Part shown: positions 1 to 6,308 of the stretch, one piece after another
Layout of the letters: each line of letters starts with the position of its first letter
Numbering within the stretch: position 1 is the stretch's first letter
Assembly (NCBI GenBank): GCA_001003205.1
Contig: LCOU01000013.1
Span: forward strand, 1 to 11,232
Length of the DNA stretch: 11,232 nt
Origin: Parcubacteria group bacterium GW2011_GWA2_47_8b
Lineage (GTDB): Bacteria > Patescibacteriota > Minisyncoccia > UBA6257 > WO2-44-18
Direction of reading: 5' to 3'
Position numbers and translations under genes: made by a program
The notes under the pieces: generated by a model
The model's database searches: none
The model's input: only the letters and a program-made list of their open reading frames with translations
What the model was told of the DNA's origin: nothing

Positions 1-210
1 ATGATGTCGCGGACGGCGTAATAGCCGCCGCTCACCTGCCCGTCGGGACGCACCGAGACCATCTCCCCGGTCGTGCGTTCGCCGGACGGATCCGCCTCCT
101 CGCTGGAGGGATTCGATGCGAGTCGCTGGGCGAAAGTGGTGGAATTCTTCACCCCGGGTCCGGCAGAGGAAACGCCGGCCGTCCCCGCCACAAAGAAACA
201 GGTTTATTAA
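1..210. other. GC-rich stretch, probable gene end or RNA, strand unresolved
   Basis: This stretch is much richer in G and C than the genes from 708 onward. Two readings are possible. On the + strand, frame 1 is open from 25 to the TAA at 208-210 and ends in VPATKKQVY; a good terminator follows 23 bases later, so + transcription here is likely. That frame is blocked by tandem TAA TAG at 19-24 and has no convincing start (GTG at 73 lacks a ribosome site). On the - strand a frame is open from the window edge up to tandem stops near 204-209. It contains segments such as RPDGQVSGGYYAVRDI, with a possible GTG start near 192 and no Shine-Dalgarno site. A structured + strand RNA is a third option, since short GC hairpins occur (for example CCTCC/GGAGG around 95-109). 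I do not recognise a family in any reading. Confidence 0.3.
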
Positions 211-233
211 CTAACTGAATCCCAACTAACAAC

Positions 234-261
234 AGCCCCGATGGACATCGGGGCTTTTTTT
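234..261 (+). terminator. Rho-independent terminator
   Basis: A perfect 9-bp stem, AGCCCCGAT paired with ATCGGGGCT, closes a GGAC tetraloop and runs straight into seven T residues. The reverse strand has no matching T run, so it serves + strand transcription arriving from the GC-rich stretch to its left. Confidence 0.88.
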
Positions 262-382
262 ATCCCGCATCTTTCGGAAAGCACAACCGCCTTCGGTGGT
301 ATGACGCGTCATACCACCTGTCGTTTGGTGCACGAAACATCCCGTAGGGTTAACCATATAAAGGGGTGCAAAAGATGAGGGG
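262..382. other. Non-coding spacer rich in palindromes
   Basis: I see no gene here. The spacer holds a perfect 24-bp palindrome (entered separately), a near-perfect 16-bp palindrome at 323-338 (GTTT, G, GTGCAC, G, AAAC) and a GGTTAACC palindrome at 348-355. It ends just before the -35 box of the small-protein gene. Three dyads within about 60 bases directly upstream of a promoter suggest binding sites for dimeric regulators or RNA hairpins, but nothing in the sequence shows which. Confidence 0.5.
295..318. repeat. Perfect 24-bp palindrome
   Basis: The left half GGTGGTATGACG is the exact reverse complement of the right half CGTCATACCACC, with no spacer at the centre (between 306 and 307). The symmetry breaks at 294/319. 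There is no T run on either side, so it is not a standard terminator. It lies 64 bases upstream of the -35 box at 383. It could be an operator for a dimeric DNA-binding protein, a cruciform-forming site, or part of a repeat family. I do not recognise the sequence. Confidence 0.75.
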
Positions 383-411
383 TTGACAAATTTGGGGAAT
401 TGGTGTACAGT
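383..411 (+). promoter_or_regulatory. Sigma70-type promoter of the small-protein gene
   Basis: A perfect -35 box TTGACA (383-388) is followed after exactly 17 bases by TACAGT (406-411), a four-of-six match to TATAAT. Transcription should begin near 418, giving a leader of about 40 bases before the ATG at 457. This is the only promoter in the window with a consensus -35 box. Confidence 0.7.
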
Positions 412-456
412 CAGTAACGGAACATTGATTGATTTAACTCTTTTTTGGAGGGTTTT

Positions 457-609
457 ATGTCGCAGAGCACGACGAAGCAGACCCTGTCCCGGAAGATGTT
501 CGCCCTGGCGCGGAAGCTGCGCCTGGGGAAGGGCATCCAGGGAACGAGGAAGTACCGGCGCGAAGGGCAGCAGCTCGAGGTGGAGCTGAAGCTCTTCGGA
601 GCCAAGTAG
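457..609 (+). CDS. Small very basic protein of unknown function, 50 aa
   Basis: This is a complete expression unit: promoter 383-411, a strong Shine-Dalgarno site GGAGGG at 447-452 five bases before the ATG, 50 codons, a TAG stop and a terminator about 20 bases later. The product begins MSQSTTKQTLSRKMFALARK and ends ELKLFGAK. It has 13 Lys/Arg against 3 Glu, a net charge near +10, no cysteine, no signal peptide and no membrane segment. Residues 10-25 could form a basic amphipathic helix, so binding to RNA, DNA or the ribosome is possible. Its codons nearly all end in G or C (AAG, CTG, CAG, GAG), very unlike the AAA/GAA/TTT-rich genes from 708 onward; this suggests either selection for high expression or recent transfer. 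I do not recognise the family. The start is decided by the ribosome site. Confidence 0.75.
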   Translation: MSQSTTKQTLSRKMFALARKLRLGKGIQGTRKYRREGQQLEVELKLFGAK

Positions 610-630
610 GCGCAGAGGACATCGGGCCTC

Positions 631-673
631 CGCCCCTCTCTAGTTTCGCAAGAAACAGAGGGGGGCTTTTTTA
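631..673 (+). terminator. Rho-independent terminator of the small-protein gene
   Basis: The left arm CGCCCCTCT pairs with AGAGGGG in the right arm (two extra G residues bulge or slip). The apex is extended by GTTT/AAAC around a CGCAAG loop, and a T run follows at 667-672. It begins 22 bases after the TAG stop. Confidence 0.85.
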
Positions 674-676
674 TTG

Positions 677-685
677 TGTTATAAT
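677..685 (+). promoter_or_regulatory. Extended -10 promoter of the GT2-greA-lysS-serS operon
   Basis: TGT at 677-679 directly precedes a perfect TATAAT at 680-685, the classic extended -10 arrangement that works without a -35 box. It starts about four bases after the preceding terminator. Transcription near 692 would leave a leader of only about 16 bases before the ATG at 708, and no Shine-Dalgarno site is visible in it. Confidence 0.7.
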
Positions 686-707
686 ATGGAAGTATCCAAA
701 ACCCTTT

Positions 708-1436
708 ATGGCAAAGCCGTACCTCTCCGTCATTGTTCCCGCTTATAATGAGGCCAACCGATTGCCTCTTTGTTTGATTGATATAGACAAGCATTTATCC
801 GAGCAGGAATACTCTTATGAAATAATCGTGGTCAATGACGGCTCCAAAGACGCCACCGCGGAAATAACCGAGCGTTTTCGGCCGCTTATAAACGAGTTGA
901 AATTTATCAATAATCCCCAAAATCAGGGAAAAGGCGCGGCAGTGCGCCAGGGGATGCTGGCCGCCAGAGGCAACTGGCGGGTTTTTATGGACGCCGATAA
1001 TTCAACATCAATAGTGGCGTTCAATAAAATGCTGCCGTACCTCAACGAAGGCTACGAAATAGTTATCGGTTCGCGAGCCGCCAAAGGCGCCAAGCTCAAT
1101 CCGCCACAGTCCATAATCAAGCGGCTGGCCGGAAAGCTGGGCAATCTTTTTATCCAGCTTTTGTTGCTACGCGGCATTTGGGACACCCAATGCGGATTCA
1201 AGTGTTTTTCCGAAGACGCGGTCAAAAGAATTTTTCCGCTTTGCAGAATAAACCGCTGGGGTTTTGATATGGAAATTCTGGCGCTCGCCAGACTGCTGGG
1301 ATACAGGATAAAAGAAATGCCCGTCTACTGGGTCAATGACCCGCGGTCGCACGTGAGTTTCAAATCTTATCTGCAAGTTCTTTGGGAGGCCGTTAAAGTT
1401 CGCTGGTGGATAAAGCGAAAGGTTTACAAAACCTAA
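708..1436 (+). CDS. GT2 polyprenyl-phosphate sugar transferase (DPM1/ALG5-like)
   Basis: A 242-aa family 2 glycosyltransferase of the dolichyl-phosphate glucosyl/mannosyltransferase type. The GT-A fold starts at residue 5 (YLSVIVPAYNE). NDGS lies at 43-46, the metal and nucleotide-sugar motif DAD at 95-97, and the DTQCGFKCF signature of ALG5-like enzymes at 158-166. Such enzymes move a sugar from a nucleotide donor to a polyprenyl phosphate at the inner face of the membrane. There is no N-terminal membrane anchor as in eukaryotic ALG5 and no C-terminal membrane domain; the basic, Trp-rich tail (VRWWIKRKVYKT) may touch the membrane. It is first in a tight operon, 24 bases before greA. The lipid-linked sugar could feed a GT39-type enzyme such as the one at 7042-8889. 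The exact sugar cannot be read from the sequence. Confidence 0.85.
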   Translation: MAKPYLSVIVPAYNEANRLPLCLIDIDKHLSEQEYSYEIIVVNDGSKDATAEITERFRPLINELKFINNPQNQGKGAAVRQGMLAARGNWRVFMDADNSTSIVAFNKMLPYLNEGYEIVIGSRAAKGAKLNPPQSIIKRLAGKLGNLFIQLLLLRGIWDTQCGFKCFSEDAVKRIFPLCRINRWGFDMEILALARLLGYRIKEMPVYWVNDPRSHVSFKSYLQVLWEAVKVRWWIKRKVYKT

Positions 1437-1460
1437 CAAATCGTATTAAACTATCTACCT

Positions 1461-1913
1461 ATGGATTACCACTTATCGCCCGAGCGGCTTGAAGATTTAA
1501 AAAAAGAGCTGATTGAATTAAAAACAGTCAAGCGCGCCGGAATCGCCGAGCGTTTGAAGCGCGCCAAAGAGTTGGGCGACCTTTCGGAAAACGCCGAATA
1601 TATGGAAGCGCGGGAGGAGCAAAATCAAATTGAGACCCGCATTGTGGAGCTTGAAGATATGGTTAAGAACGCCGTCGTTATCAAACACGCCGCCAGCGGC
1701 AAAGTCCAAATCGGCTCCACTGTTGAGGTGGAAAAAGACGGGCAAAAGATGACCTTTAGCATCGTTGGCCCCAACGAAGCCGACCCGCCTTCCGGCAAAA
1801 TATCCAACGAATCTCCGCTCGGCAAAACATTTTTAGAAAAAAAAGCCGGCGAAACAGCCAAAGCGAAAACGCCATCCGGCGAAGTGAGTTATAAAATCCT
1901 CTCCATCAAATAA
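1461..1913 (+). CDS. greA: Transcription elongation factor GreA
   Basis: GreA enters the RNA polymerase secondary channel and stimulates cleavage of transcripts in backtracked complexes. The 150-aa protein is slightly shorter than the usual 158 or so. Residues 1-75 form the antiparallel coiled coil, whose tip carries the hallmark GDLSENAEY (39-47), including Asp40 and Glu43 that help hold the catalytic magnesium. The C-terminal FKBP-like domain follows (GSTVEVEKDG, then SIVGPNEADP and SNESPLGKTFLEK). The gene sits between the GT2 gene and lysS, with only two bases between its TAA and the lysS ATG. The greA-lysS pairing is also found in other bacteria. No Shine-Dalgarno site precedes the ATG; a TATTAA at 1444-1449 could be a weak -10 element, but reading through from the GT2 gene is the simpler view. 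Confidence 0.95.
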   Translation: MDYHLSPERLEDLKKELIELKTVKRAGIAERLKRAKELGDLSENAEYMEAREEQNQIETRIVELEDMVKNAVVIKHAASGKVQIGSTVEVEKDGQKMTFSIVGPNEADPPSGKISNESPLGKTFLEKKAGETAKAKTPSGEVSYKILSIK

Positions 1914-1915
1914 TA

Positions 1916-3256
1916 ATGCTTGAGGACATCATCAAAGAACGGCTTAGGAAGAAAAAAGACCTGGAAAATCTGGGGCGCGATGTTTATCCGTCAAAAATTA
2001 AAAGAACGCATCTGATAGCCGACGCGCTGGGGTCTTTTGCCGCTCTGGCCAAACAAAAAAAGAAGGTTTTTATTGCCGGTCGGGTTATAGGGCTGCGCAT
2101 TCAGGGCGGCGTCGGTTTTGCGGATGTGCAAGACGGCAGCGGCGCCAAAATCCAAGTCGTCTTAAAAAAAGATATTCTGGCCGATTTCAACGTCTTAAAA
2201 AACGATTTGGATATCGGCGATTTTCTGGAGGTTTCCGGGCCGCTTTTTAAAACCCAACGGGGCGAAAAAAGCGTTGATGTAAAAAGCGCCCGCATCATAG
2301 TAAAAAGTTTGCGTCCGCTTCCGTCGGTCTGGCACGGCCTGAAAGACGTGGAGGAGAGGTTTCGCAAGCGCTATCTTGACCTAATTTTAAACGCCGACGT
2401 TAAAGAACAATTGGCGCGCCGTTCCCAAATCGTGGAATATATCAGAAATTTTCTGACAAAGGAGGGCTTTCTGGAAATGGAGACGCCGATTTTGCAGCCA
2501 ATTCCCGGCGGAGCAAACGCGCGCCCGTTCGTTACTCATCACAATGCCCTGGATGCCGATTTTTATTTACGAGTTGCCCCCGAGCTCTACTTAAAACGTC
2601 TTCTAATTGGGGGTTTTGAGAAAATTTTTGAAATCGGCCGCAATTTCCGCAACGAGGGGATTGACCGCGACCACAATCCGGAATTCACCGCCCTGGAACT
2701 GTATTGGGCTTACCAAGATTACGAAGGATTAATGAAATTTACCCAGGGACTTCTCAAAAAATTCATACCCGGCAAATGGAAAACAGTCGCCTTCGCCGAG
2801 GTATTTAAAAAATTCGCGGGGCGGGATTGGAAAACAGCGAAATCTGGCGAGCTGGAGGAAATATACAAAAAGGAGGTACGGCCAAAAATCGTTGAACCGA
2901 CTTTTGTTGTTGACTACCCGGAAAGTATTATGCCGCTTGCCAAACTTAAGGAGAACGACCCGGCTCTTACCGAAAGTTTCCAGGTCATCGTCAACGGCGT
3001 TGAAATTATTAAAGGATTTTCCGAACTTAACGATCCCGCCATCCAACGCGCGCAAATGGAGCGGCAAGAAAAGAGCTTTCGGGCCGGGAATCCGGAAGCG
3101 TCCCGCTTGGACGAAGATTTTTTAGAGGCATTGGAATACGGTATGCCTCCGGCCGCCGGCCTGGGATTGGGCATTGACCGCCTTGCGGCGCTTGTAGCCA
3201 AAAGCCACAGCGTAAAAGAAATTATCGCTTTCCCGACCCTGCGCCCGAAAGAATAA
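1916..3256 (+). CDS. lysS: Lysyl-tRNA synthetase, class II, compact form
   Basis: It charges tRNA-Lys with lysine. The OB-fold anticodon-binding domain occupies about residues 51-131. The class II core follows: motif 1 around 175-201 (FLEMETPILQPIPGGANARP), motif 2 around 236-262 (FEIGRNFRNEG, then HNPEFTALE), and motif 3 at 415-423 (GLGLGIDRL). The LysRS-specific stretch EPTFVVDYPESIMPLAK is at 327-343 and FSELNDP at 368-374. At 446 aa it is about 60 residues shorter than E. coli LysS, with the N-terminal helices and the segment between motifs 2 and 3 (about 275-325) reduced. All class II motifs remain, so it should be active. The start codon overlaps the last base of a second in-frame TAA after greA, there is no ribosome site, and coupling to greA translation is likely. 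Confidence 0.96.
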   Translation: MLEDIIKERLRKKKDLENLGRDVYPSKIKRTHLIADALGSFAALAKQKKKVFIAGRVIGLRIQGGVGFADVQDGSGAKIQVVLKKDILADFNVLKNDLDIGDFLEVSGPLFKTQRGEKSVDVKSARIIVKSLRPLPSVWHGLKDVEERFRKRYLDLILNADVKEQLARRSQIVEYIRNFLTKEGFLEMETPILQPIPGGANARPFVTHHNALDADFYLRVAPELYLKRLLIGGFEKIFEIGRNFRNEGIDRDHNPEFTALELYWAYQDYEGLMKFTQGLLKKFIPGKWKTVAFAEVFKKFAGRDWKTAKSGELEEIYKKEVRPKIVEPTFVVDYPESIMPLAKLKENDPALTESFQVIVNGVEIIKGFSELNDPAIQRAQMERQEKSFRAGNPEASRLDEDFLEALEYGMPPAAGLGLGIDRLAALVAKSHSVKEIIAFPTLRPKE

Positions 3257-3261
3257 TCTTA

Positions 3262-3267
3262 TATAAT
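3262..3267 (+). promoter_or_regulatory. Leaderless-type -10 promoter for serS
   Basis: A perfect TATAAT lies six bases after the lysS stop and exactly seven bases before the serS ATG. With normal spacing, transcription would start on the A of the ATG itself, giving a leaderless mRNA. There is no good -35 box or Shine-Dalgarno site. The same TATAAT-7-ATG geometry occurs before the GT39-type gene. Confidence 0.55.
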
Positions 3268-3274
3268 AAAAGCT

Positions 3275-4561
3275 ATGTTAGACGTAGAACTTATACGCCG
3301 CGAGCCCGAAAAAGTTAAAGCGGGCATCAGCAAAAAAAACGCCGACCCGGCACTGGTGGACAAATTTTTAGAATTGGATAAAACGTGGCGGGAGCGCACC
3401 AAAAATGTTGACGAATTGCGCGCCAAATTAAATCAATTAAGCAGAGAACGTAAAATAGACGAGGCTAAATTGGTTAAAGAAAAATTGAAAGGCGTTGAAT
3501 CCGAACTGCCGGAAATGGAAAGCAAGCGATTGTCGGCGCTAAAAGCATTACCAAATCTACCTCTGCCCGACGTCCCGGAAGGCAAAAATGAAACGTTCAA
3601 CAAAACTTTGCGCGAAGTAGGGAAGAAGCCGGTTTTTGATTTTCCGCCGCGAGATTACATTGAAATCGGGCAAAAACTGGACCTAATTGACACGGAAAGG
3701 GCCGCCAAGGTTTCCGGCAGCCGCTTCGGCTACCTAAAACACGAAGCGCCTCTGTTGGAATTCGCCCTAATTCAATTGGTGCTTAATTTTGTAACCAACG
3801 AAAAAAATATTCAAAAAATCATCAAGGAAAATAAATTGTCCATCGCCCCGAAGCCCTTTATTCCGGTCGTCCCGCCGGTTCTAATCAAGCCCGAGTCTAT
3901 GGAGGCAATGGGCTACATGGAGCGAGGGGGAGAGGAAATATACTACCTGGAAAAAGACAAGCTTTATCTGGTCGGCACTTCGGAACAGTCTGTCGGTCCG
4001 ATGCATATGAATGAAAGTTTTAACAAGGCCGCTTTGCCGCACCGGCACATCAGCTTTTCAACCTGCTTCCGGCGCGAGGCCGGCTCTTACGGAAAAGATA
4101 CCAAAGGCATTTTGCGCGTCCACCAGTTTGATAAATTGGAAATGTTTATAACTTGCGCTCCGGAAACTTCGGGTGACGAACATAAATTATTGCTTGGTAT
4201 AGAAGAAAAATTGATGCAGGCGCTGGAATTGCCATACCGGGTGTTAAGTATCGCGGCCGGCGATCTGGGAGATCCGGCGGCTGCCAAGTACGACATTGAG
4301 GTCTGGTTGCCCGGCCAGAAAGAGGGGGCGGGGGAATATCGGGAGACTCATTCCGCGTCCAATACCACCGATTATCAGGCGCGCCGCCTGAATGTTAAGT
4401 ACAAACCGGAGGGAAAATTCGTCCATATGCTCAATGGCACGGCTTTTGCCATCGGCAGGATTTTAATCGCGATTATTGAAAATTACCAAACAAAAAAAGG
4501 CACCATTAAAGTACCTAAAGCGCTGCGAAAATATGTTGGCCTTAAAGAAATAGTGAGGTAA
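3275..4561 (+). CDS. serS: Seryl-tRNA synthetase
   Basis: It charges tRNA-Ser (and the selenocysteine tRNA where present). The N-terminal part, residues 1-105, forms the long antiparallel coiled-coil arm that grips the tRNA variable arm; the charged helices lie at about 28-92, ending before ALPNLPLPDVPEGK. The class II core has the serine-binding TSE at 235-237, motif 2 with FRREAGSYGKDTKGILRVHQF (265-285) and motif 3 with LNGTAFAIGR (386-395). Length 428 aa is normal. Residues 171-200 carry about ten extra residues compared with E. coli between the core helix and the VPPVLI segment. The gene is last in the operon, 18 bases after lysS, and probably also has its own leaderless promoter. The ATG is supported by the typical MLDVELIRREPEKV start. 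Confidence 0.96.
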   Translation: MLDVELIRREPEKVKAGISKKNADPALVDKFLELDKTWRERTKNVDELRAKLNQLSRERKIDEAKLVKEKLKGVESELPEMESKRLSALKALPNLPLPDVPEGKNETFNKTLREVGKKPVFDFPPRDYIEIGQKLDLIDTERAAKVSGSRFGYLKHEAPLLEFALIQLVLNFVTNEKNIQKIIKENKLSIAPKPFIPVVPPVLIKPESMEAMGYMERGGEEIYYLEKDKLYLVGTSEQSVGPMHMNESFNKAALPHRHISFSTCFRREAGSYGKDTKGILRVHQFDKLEMFITCAPETSGDEHKLLLGIEEKLMQALELPYRVLSIAAGDLGDPAAAKYDIEVWLPGQKEGAGEYRETHSASNTTDYQARRLNVKYKPEGKFVHMLNGTAFAIGRILIAIIENYQTKKGTIKVPKALRKYVGLKEIVR

Positions 4562-4562
4562 G

Positions 4563-4598
4563 AAAATCTCCTCGGCACTGCCCGGGGAGATTTTATTT
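4563..4598 (+). terminator. Terminator shared by serS and the convergent protease gene
   Basis: A stem of about 13 bp (AAAATCTCCTCGG paired with CCGGGGAGATTTT, one G-T wobble) closes a CACTGC loop. It starts two bases after the serS stop and runs into TTTTATTT. The A-rich left arm becomes a T run on the other strand, so it can work both ways. The stop codon of the - strand gene lies inside the stem at 4593-4595. Confidence 0.8.
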
Positions 4599-5105
4599 GT
4601 AAACAACACTGAAACCGAAATATATCGCCAGCATTGAACAGGCATTGTTAACGGCGTGAAAGAGCATCGGGTAGAGGATGGATTTCGTTTCTTGCATCAG
4701 CCAACCAACAAGCAGTCCGTACGCAAAAACCGTAATCGGATATTGGTGGTCTGCGGCCCAAAAATAGTTGAAGCCAAGCAATACCAGCCAGTATAGAACG
4801 CCTCCGGCAACCATTAGACGCTTTTTGTCCGGGAACTCTGCCGCGACAAACAGCGTAATCAGTAGGACCAGAAAGGCCGGTCCCCGAAAAACAAGCTCCT
4901 CCGTAACTGGAGCAAACACCATAAAATTGAAAATGCCCCGTCCGTTCTTCAATTCGCTCAAGAAGTAATCCCGAAGCATTGCGGACTCTTCCGCGGACTG
5001 CGGCATCAAAATCTTGTGCACGAAAATCGTCAGCACAACGGGAATCATTAAAAAAATCGCTTTTACGGCCGGATGGTAGGAGCGAAACCGTTTCAGTAAA
5101 CTCAT
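4593..5105 (-). CDS. CPBP-family intramembrane metalloprotease (Rce1/Abi-like)
   Basis: A 170-aa membrane protein with about five hydrophobic segments. The CPBP/Abi signature is present. Motif 1 is EELVFRG at 69-75 with its glutamate pair and Arg74. Motif 2 is WAADH at 116-120, where the usual first Phe is Trp and His120 is kept. Motif 3 is FHAVNN at 149-154 with His150 and Asn154. These residues form the glutamate-histidine active site of Rce1-type proteases in the membrane. Bacterial members have roles ranging from processing of small peptides to immunity against their own bacteriocins; the target here is unknown and no bacteriocin gene is visible. An AGGTGG ribosome site lies at 5109-5114, four bases before the ATG. 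It is divergent from alr across 60 bases and convergent with serS. Another - strand frame at 4648-5112 is only its shadow. Confidence 0.85.
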   Translation of the reverse strand: MSLLKRFRSYHPAVKAIFLMIPVVLTIFVHKILMPQSAEESAMLRDYFLSELKNGRGIFNFMVFAPVTEELVFRGPAFLVLLITLFVAAEFPDKKRLMVAGGVLYWLVLLGFNYFWAADHQYPITVFAYGLLVGWLMQETKSILYPMLFHAVNNACSMLAIYFGFSVVYK

Positions 5106-5165
5106 AAGCCACCTCTTTTCAATGGCCGGGATTTCAGTTAATCTGTAAAAGAACTTACCGATATT

Positions 5166-6308
5166 ATGACCCTAAATAAGGTATTTGTAAATATAGACGC
5201 GCGGGCGGTTGAACATAACGTTGCGGCCATCCGCCGGCTTTTGGCCGGCAAAACTCGCCTCTGGGCAGTGGTAAAGTCCAATGCCTACGGCCACGGACTC
5301 GTGGCTTTTTCAAAATTGGCTGATAAATACGGAGTAGACGGATTCTGCGTGGACAGCGTTGTTGAGGGCGAAAAACTCCGCAAGGAAGGAATAAAAAAAC
5401 CGATTTTAGTTCTCGGCCCGACATTCAAGCCACTGCTGGAATCCGCGGCAAAAAACAAAATCACCATCACGGTTTCCAGTTTTGACGGACTGGCGGAACT
5501 GTCCCAATCCCGCTTTAGGCCCGAATTTCACCTCAAAATTGACACCGGCATGCATCGCCAAGGATTTTACCCGGAAGAGTTGCCTCGGGCAATTACCATA
5601 ATTAAAAATTCAAAATTCCTGCCTGCCGGCAGGCATGGGAAAATTGAAAATTGCCTGAAAGGCGCTTATACGCATTTCGCTTCGGCAAAAGACATAAACT
5701 ATCCGGCATTTACCGAGGGACAATTTCGTATTTTTCAAAAGGCTGTTTCGCTTTTGGATAAAGCCGGCTATAAACAAATCACAAAACACGCAGCCGCCAC
5801 TGGTGGCACATTGGTCAACCCGAAATACCATTTGGACGCCGTCCGAGTAGGAATCGGGCTCTATGGCTTGTGGCCATCGCCGGAGTTGATGACCCAATTT
5901 CCGAAGATAAAGTTGCGGCCGGTCCTGTCTTGGCAGGCGATAGTCAGCGAAGTAAAAAATCTCAAACCGGGAGATTTCGTCGGCTATGATTTAGTTGAGC
6001 GCGTCTCTAAAAAAACTAAAATGGCGATAGTGCCAGTAGGTTATTGGCACGGGATTCCGCGGGCGCTTTCCGGAATCGGCGAAGTGTTAATCAGCGGGAA
6101 ACGATGCCGCATACTGGGAAGGGTCTCTATGGACTTGATTTCGGTTGACGCAACGGGAGTGAAGTGCGTGCGAGGATCCAGAGTGACCCTTATCGGCAGA
6201 CAGCGGGGTGAGGAAATCAACGCCTACGAAATCGCCAGGAAACTCGGCGCTAGCTACTACGAATTGTTAACCAGGATCAATCCACTGACCGAGCGGAGGG
6301 TTGTCTAA
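5166..6308 (+). CDS. alr: Alanine racemase (PLP-dependent)
   Basis: It converts L-alanine to D-alanine for peptidoglycan. The N-terminal TIM barrel carries Lys37 in VVKSNAYGHG, which binds pyridoxal phosphate. KIDTGMHRQG (124-133) supplies Arg131, and RVGIGLYG (227-234) supplies the Arg that contacts the cofactor nitrogen. The C-terminal beta domain has Tyr274 in VGYD, the second catalytic base, then PVGYWHG (290-296) and GRVSMDL (318-324). Two positions differ from the commonest form: VSYG reads VGYD and GYxDG reads GYWHG. At 380 aa it is slightly long, partly because residues around 148-162 are encoded by a palindromic insertion (entered separately). ftsQ starts on the last base of its stop codon. 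No Shine-Dalgarno site is visible; the ATG fits the family start (VFVNIDARAVEHN). Confidence 0.93.
   Translation: MTLNKVFVNIDARAVEHNVAAIRRLLAGKTRLWAVVKSNAYGHGLVAFSKLADKYGVDGFCVDSVVEGEKLRKEGIKKPILVLGPTFKPLLESAAKNKITITVSSFDGLAELSQSRFRPEFHLKIDTGMHRQGFYPEELPRAITIIKNSKFLPAGRHGKIENCLKGAYTHFASAKDINYPAFTEGQFRIFQKAVSLLDKAGYKQITKHAAATGGTLVNPKYHLDAVRVGIGLYGLWPSPELMTQFPKIKLRPVLSWQAIVSEVKNLKPGDFVGYDLVERVSKKTKMAIVPVGYWHGIPRALSGIGEVLISGKRCRILGRVSMDLISVDATGVKCVRGSRVTLIGRQRGEEINAYEIARKLGASYYELLTRINPLTERRVV
5601..5654. repeat. Palindromic repeat element inserted in alr
   Basis: The core TGCCTGCC|GGCAGGCA is a perfect 16-bp palindrome at 5620-5635. It is flanked by AT-rich arms of similar type (AAAATTCAAAATTCC on the left, GGGAAAATTGAAAATTG on the right) that are roughly inverted copies of each other. 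It is read in frame as FLPAGRHGKIE at a place where alanine racemases normally have only a short link before the THFASA segment. From memory, such TGCCTGCCGGCAGGCA palindromes, often read as PAGRQ-like peptides, are scattered through Parcubacteria genomes; I could not check this here. No second copy is present in the window. Confidence 0.7.

Noticed and set aside
1..230. tmRNA, SRP RNA or RNase P RNA at the left edge, suggested by GGATTCGATGC, GGTCCGG and GAGGAAA
   Set aside because: The required partner segments are absent: no matching T-arm and acceptor for tmRNA, no GGAAGCAGC for SRP RNA, and the RNase P-like pieces lie only about 20 bases apart.
411..794. A 127-codon - strand frame across the small-protein gene and the GT2 start
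   Set aside because: It runs through two promoters and a terminator on the other strand and has no recognisable domain.
4648..5112. A 154-codon - strand frame overlapping the CPBP gene
   Set aside because: Its product is a Gly/Arg/Ser-rich shadow translation with no family signature, while the overlapping frame has complete CPBP motifs and a ribosome site.
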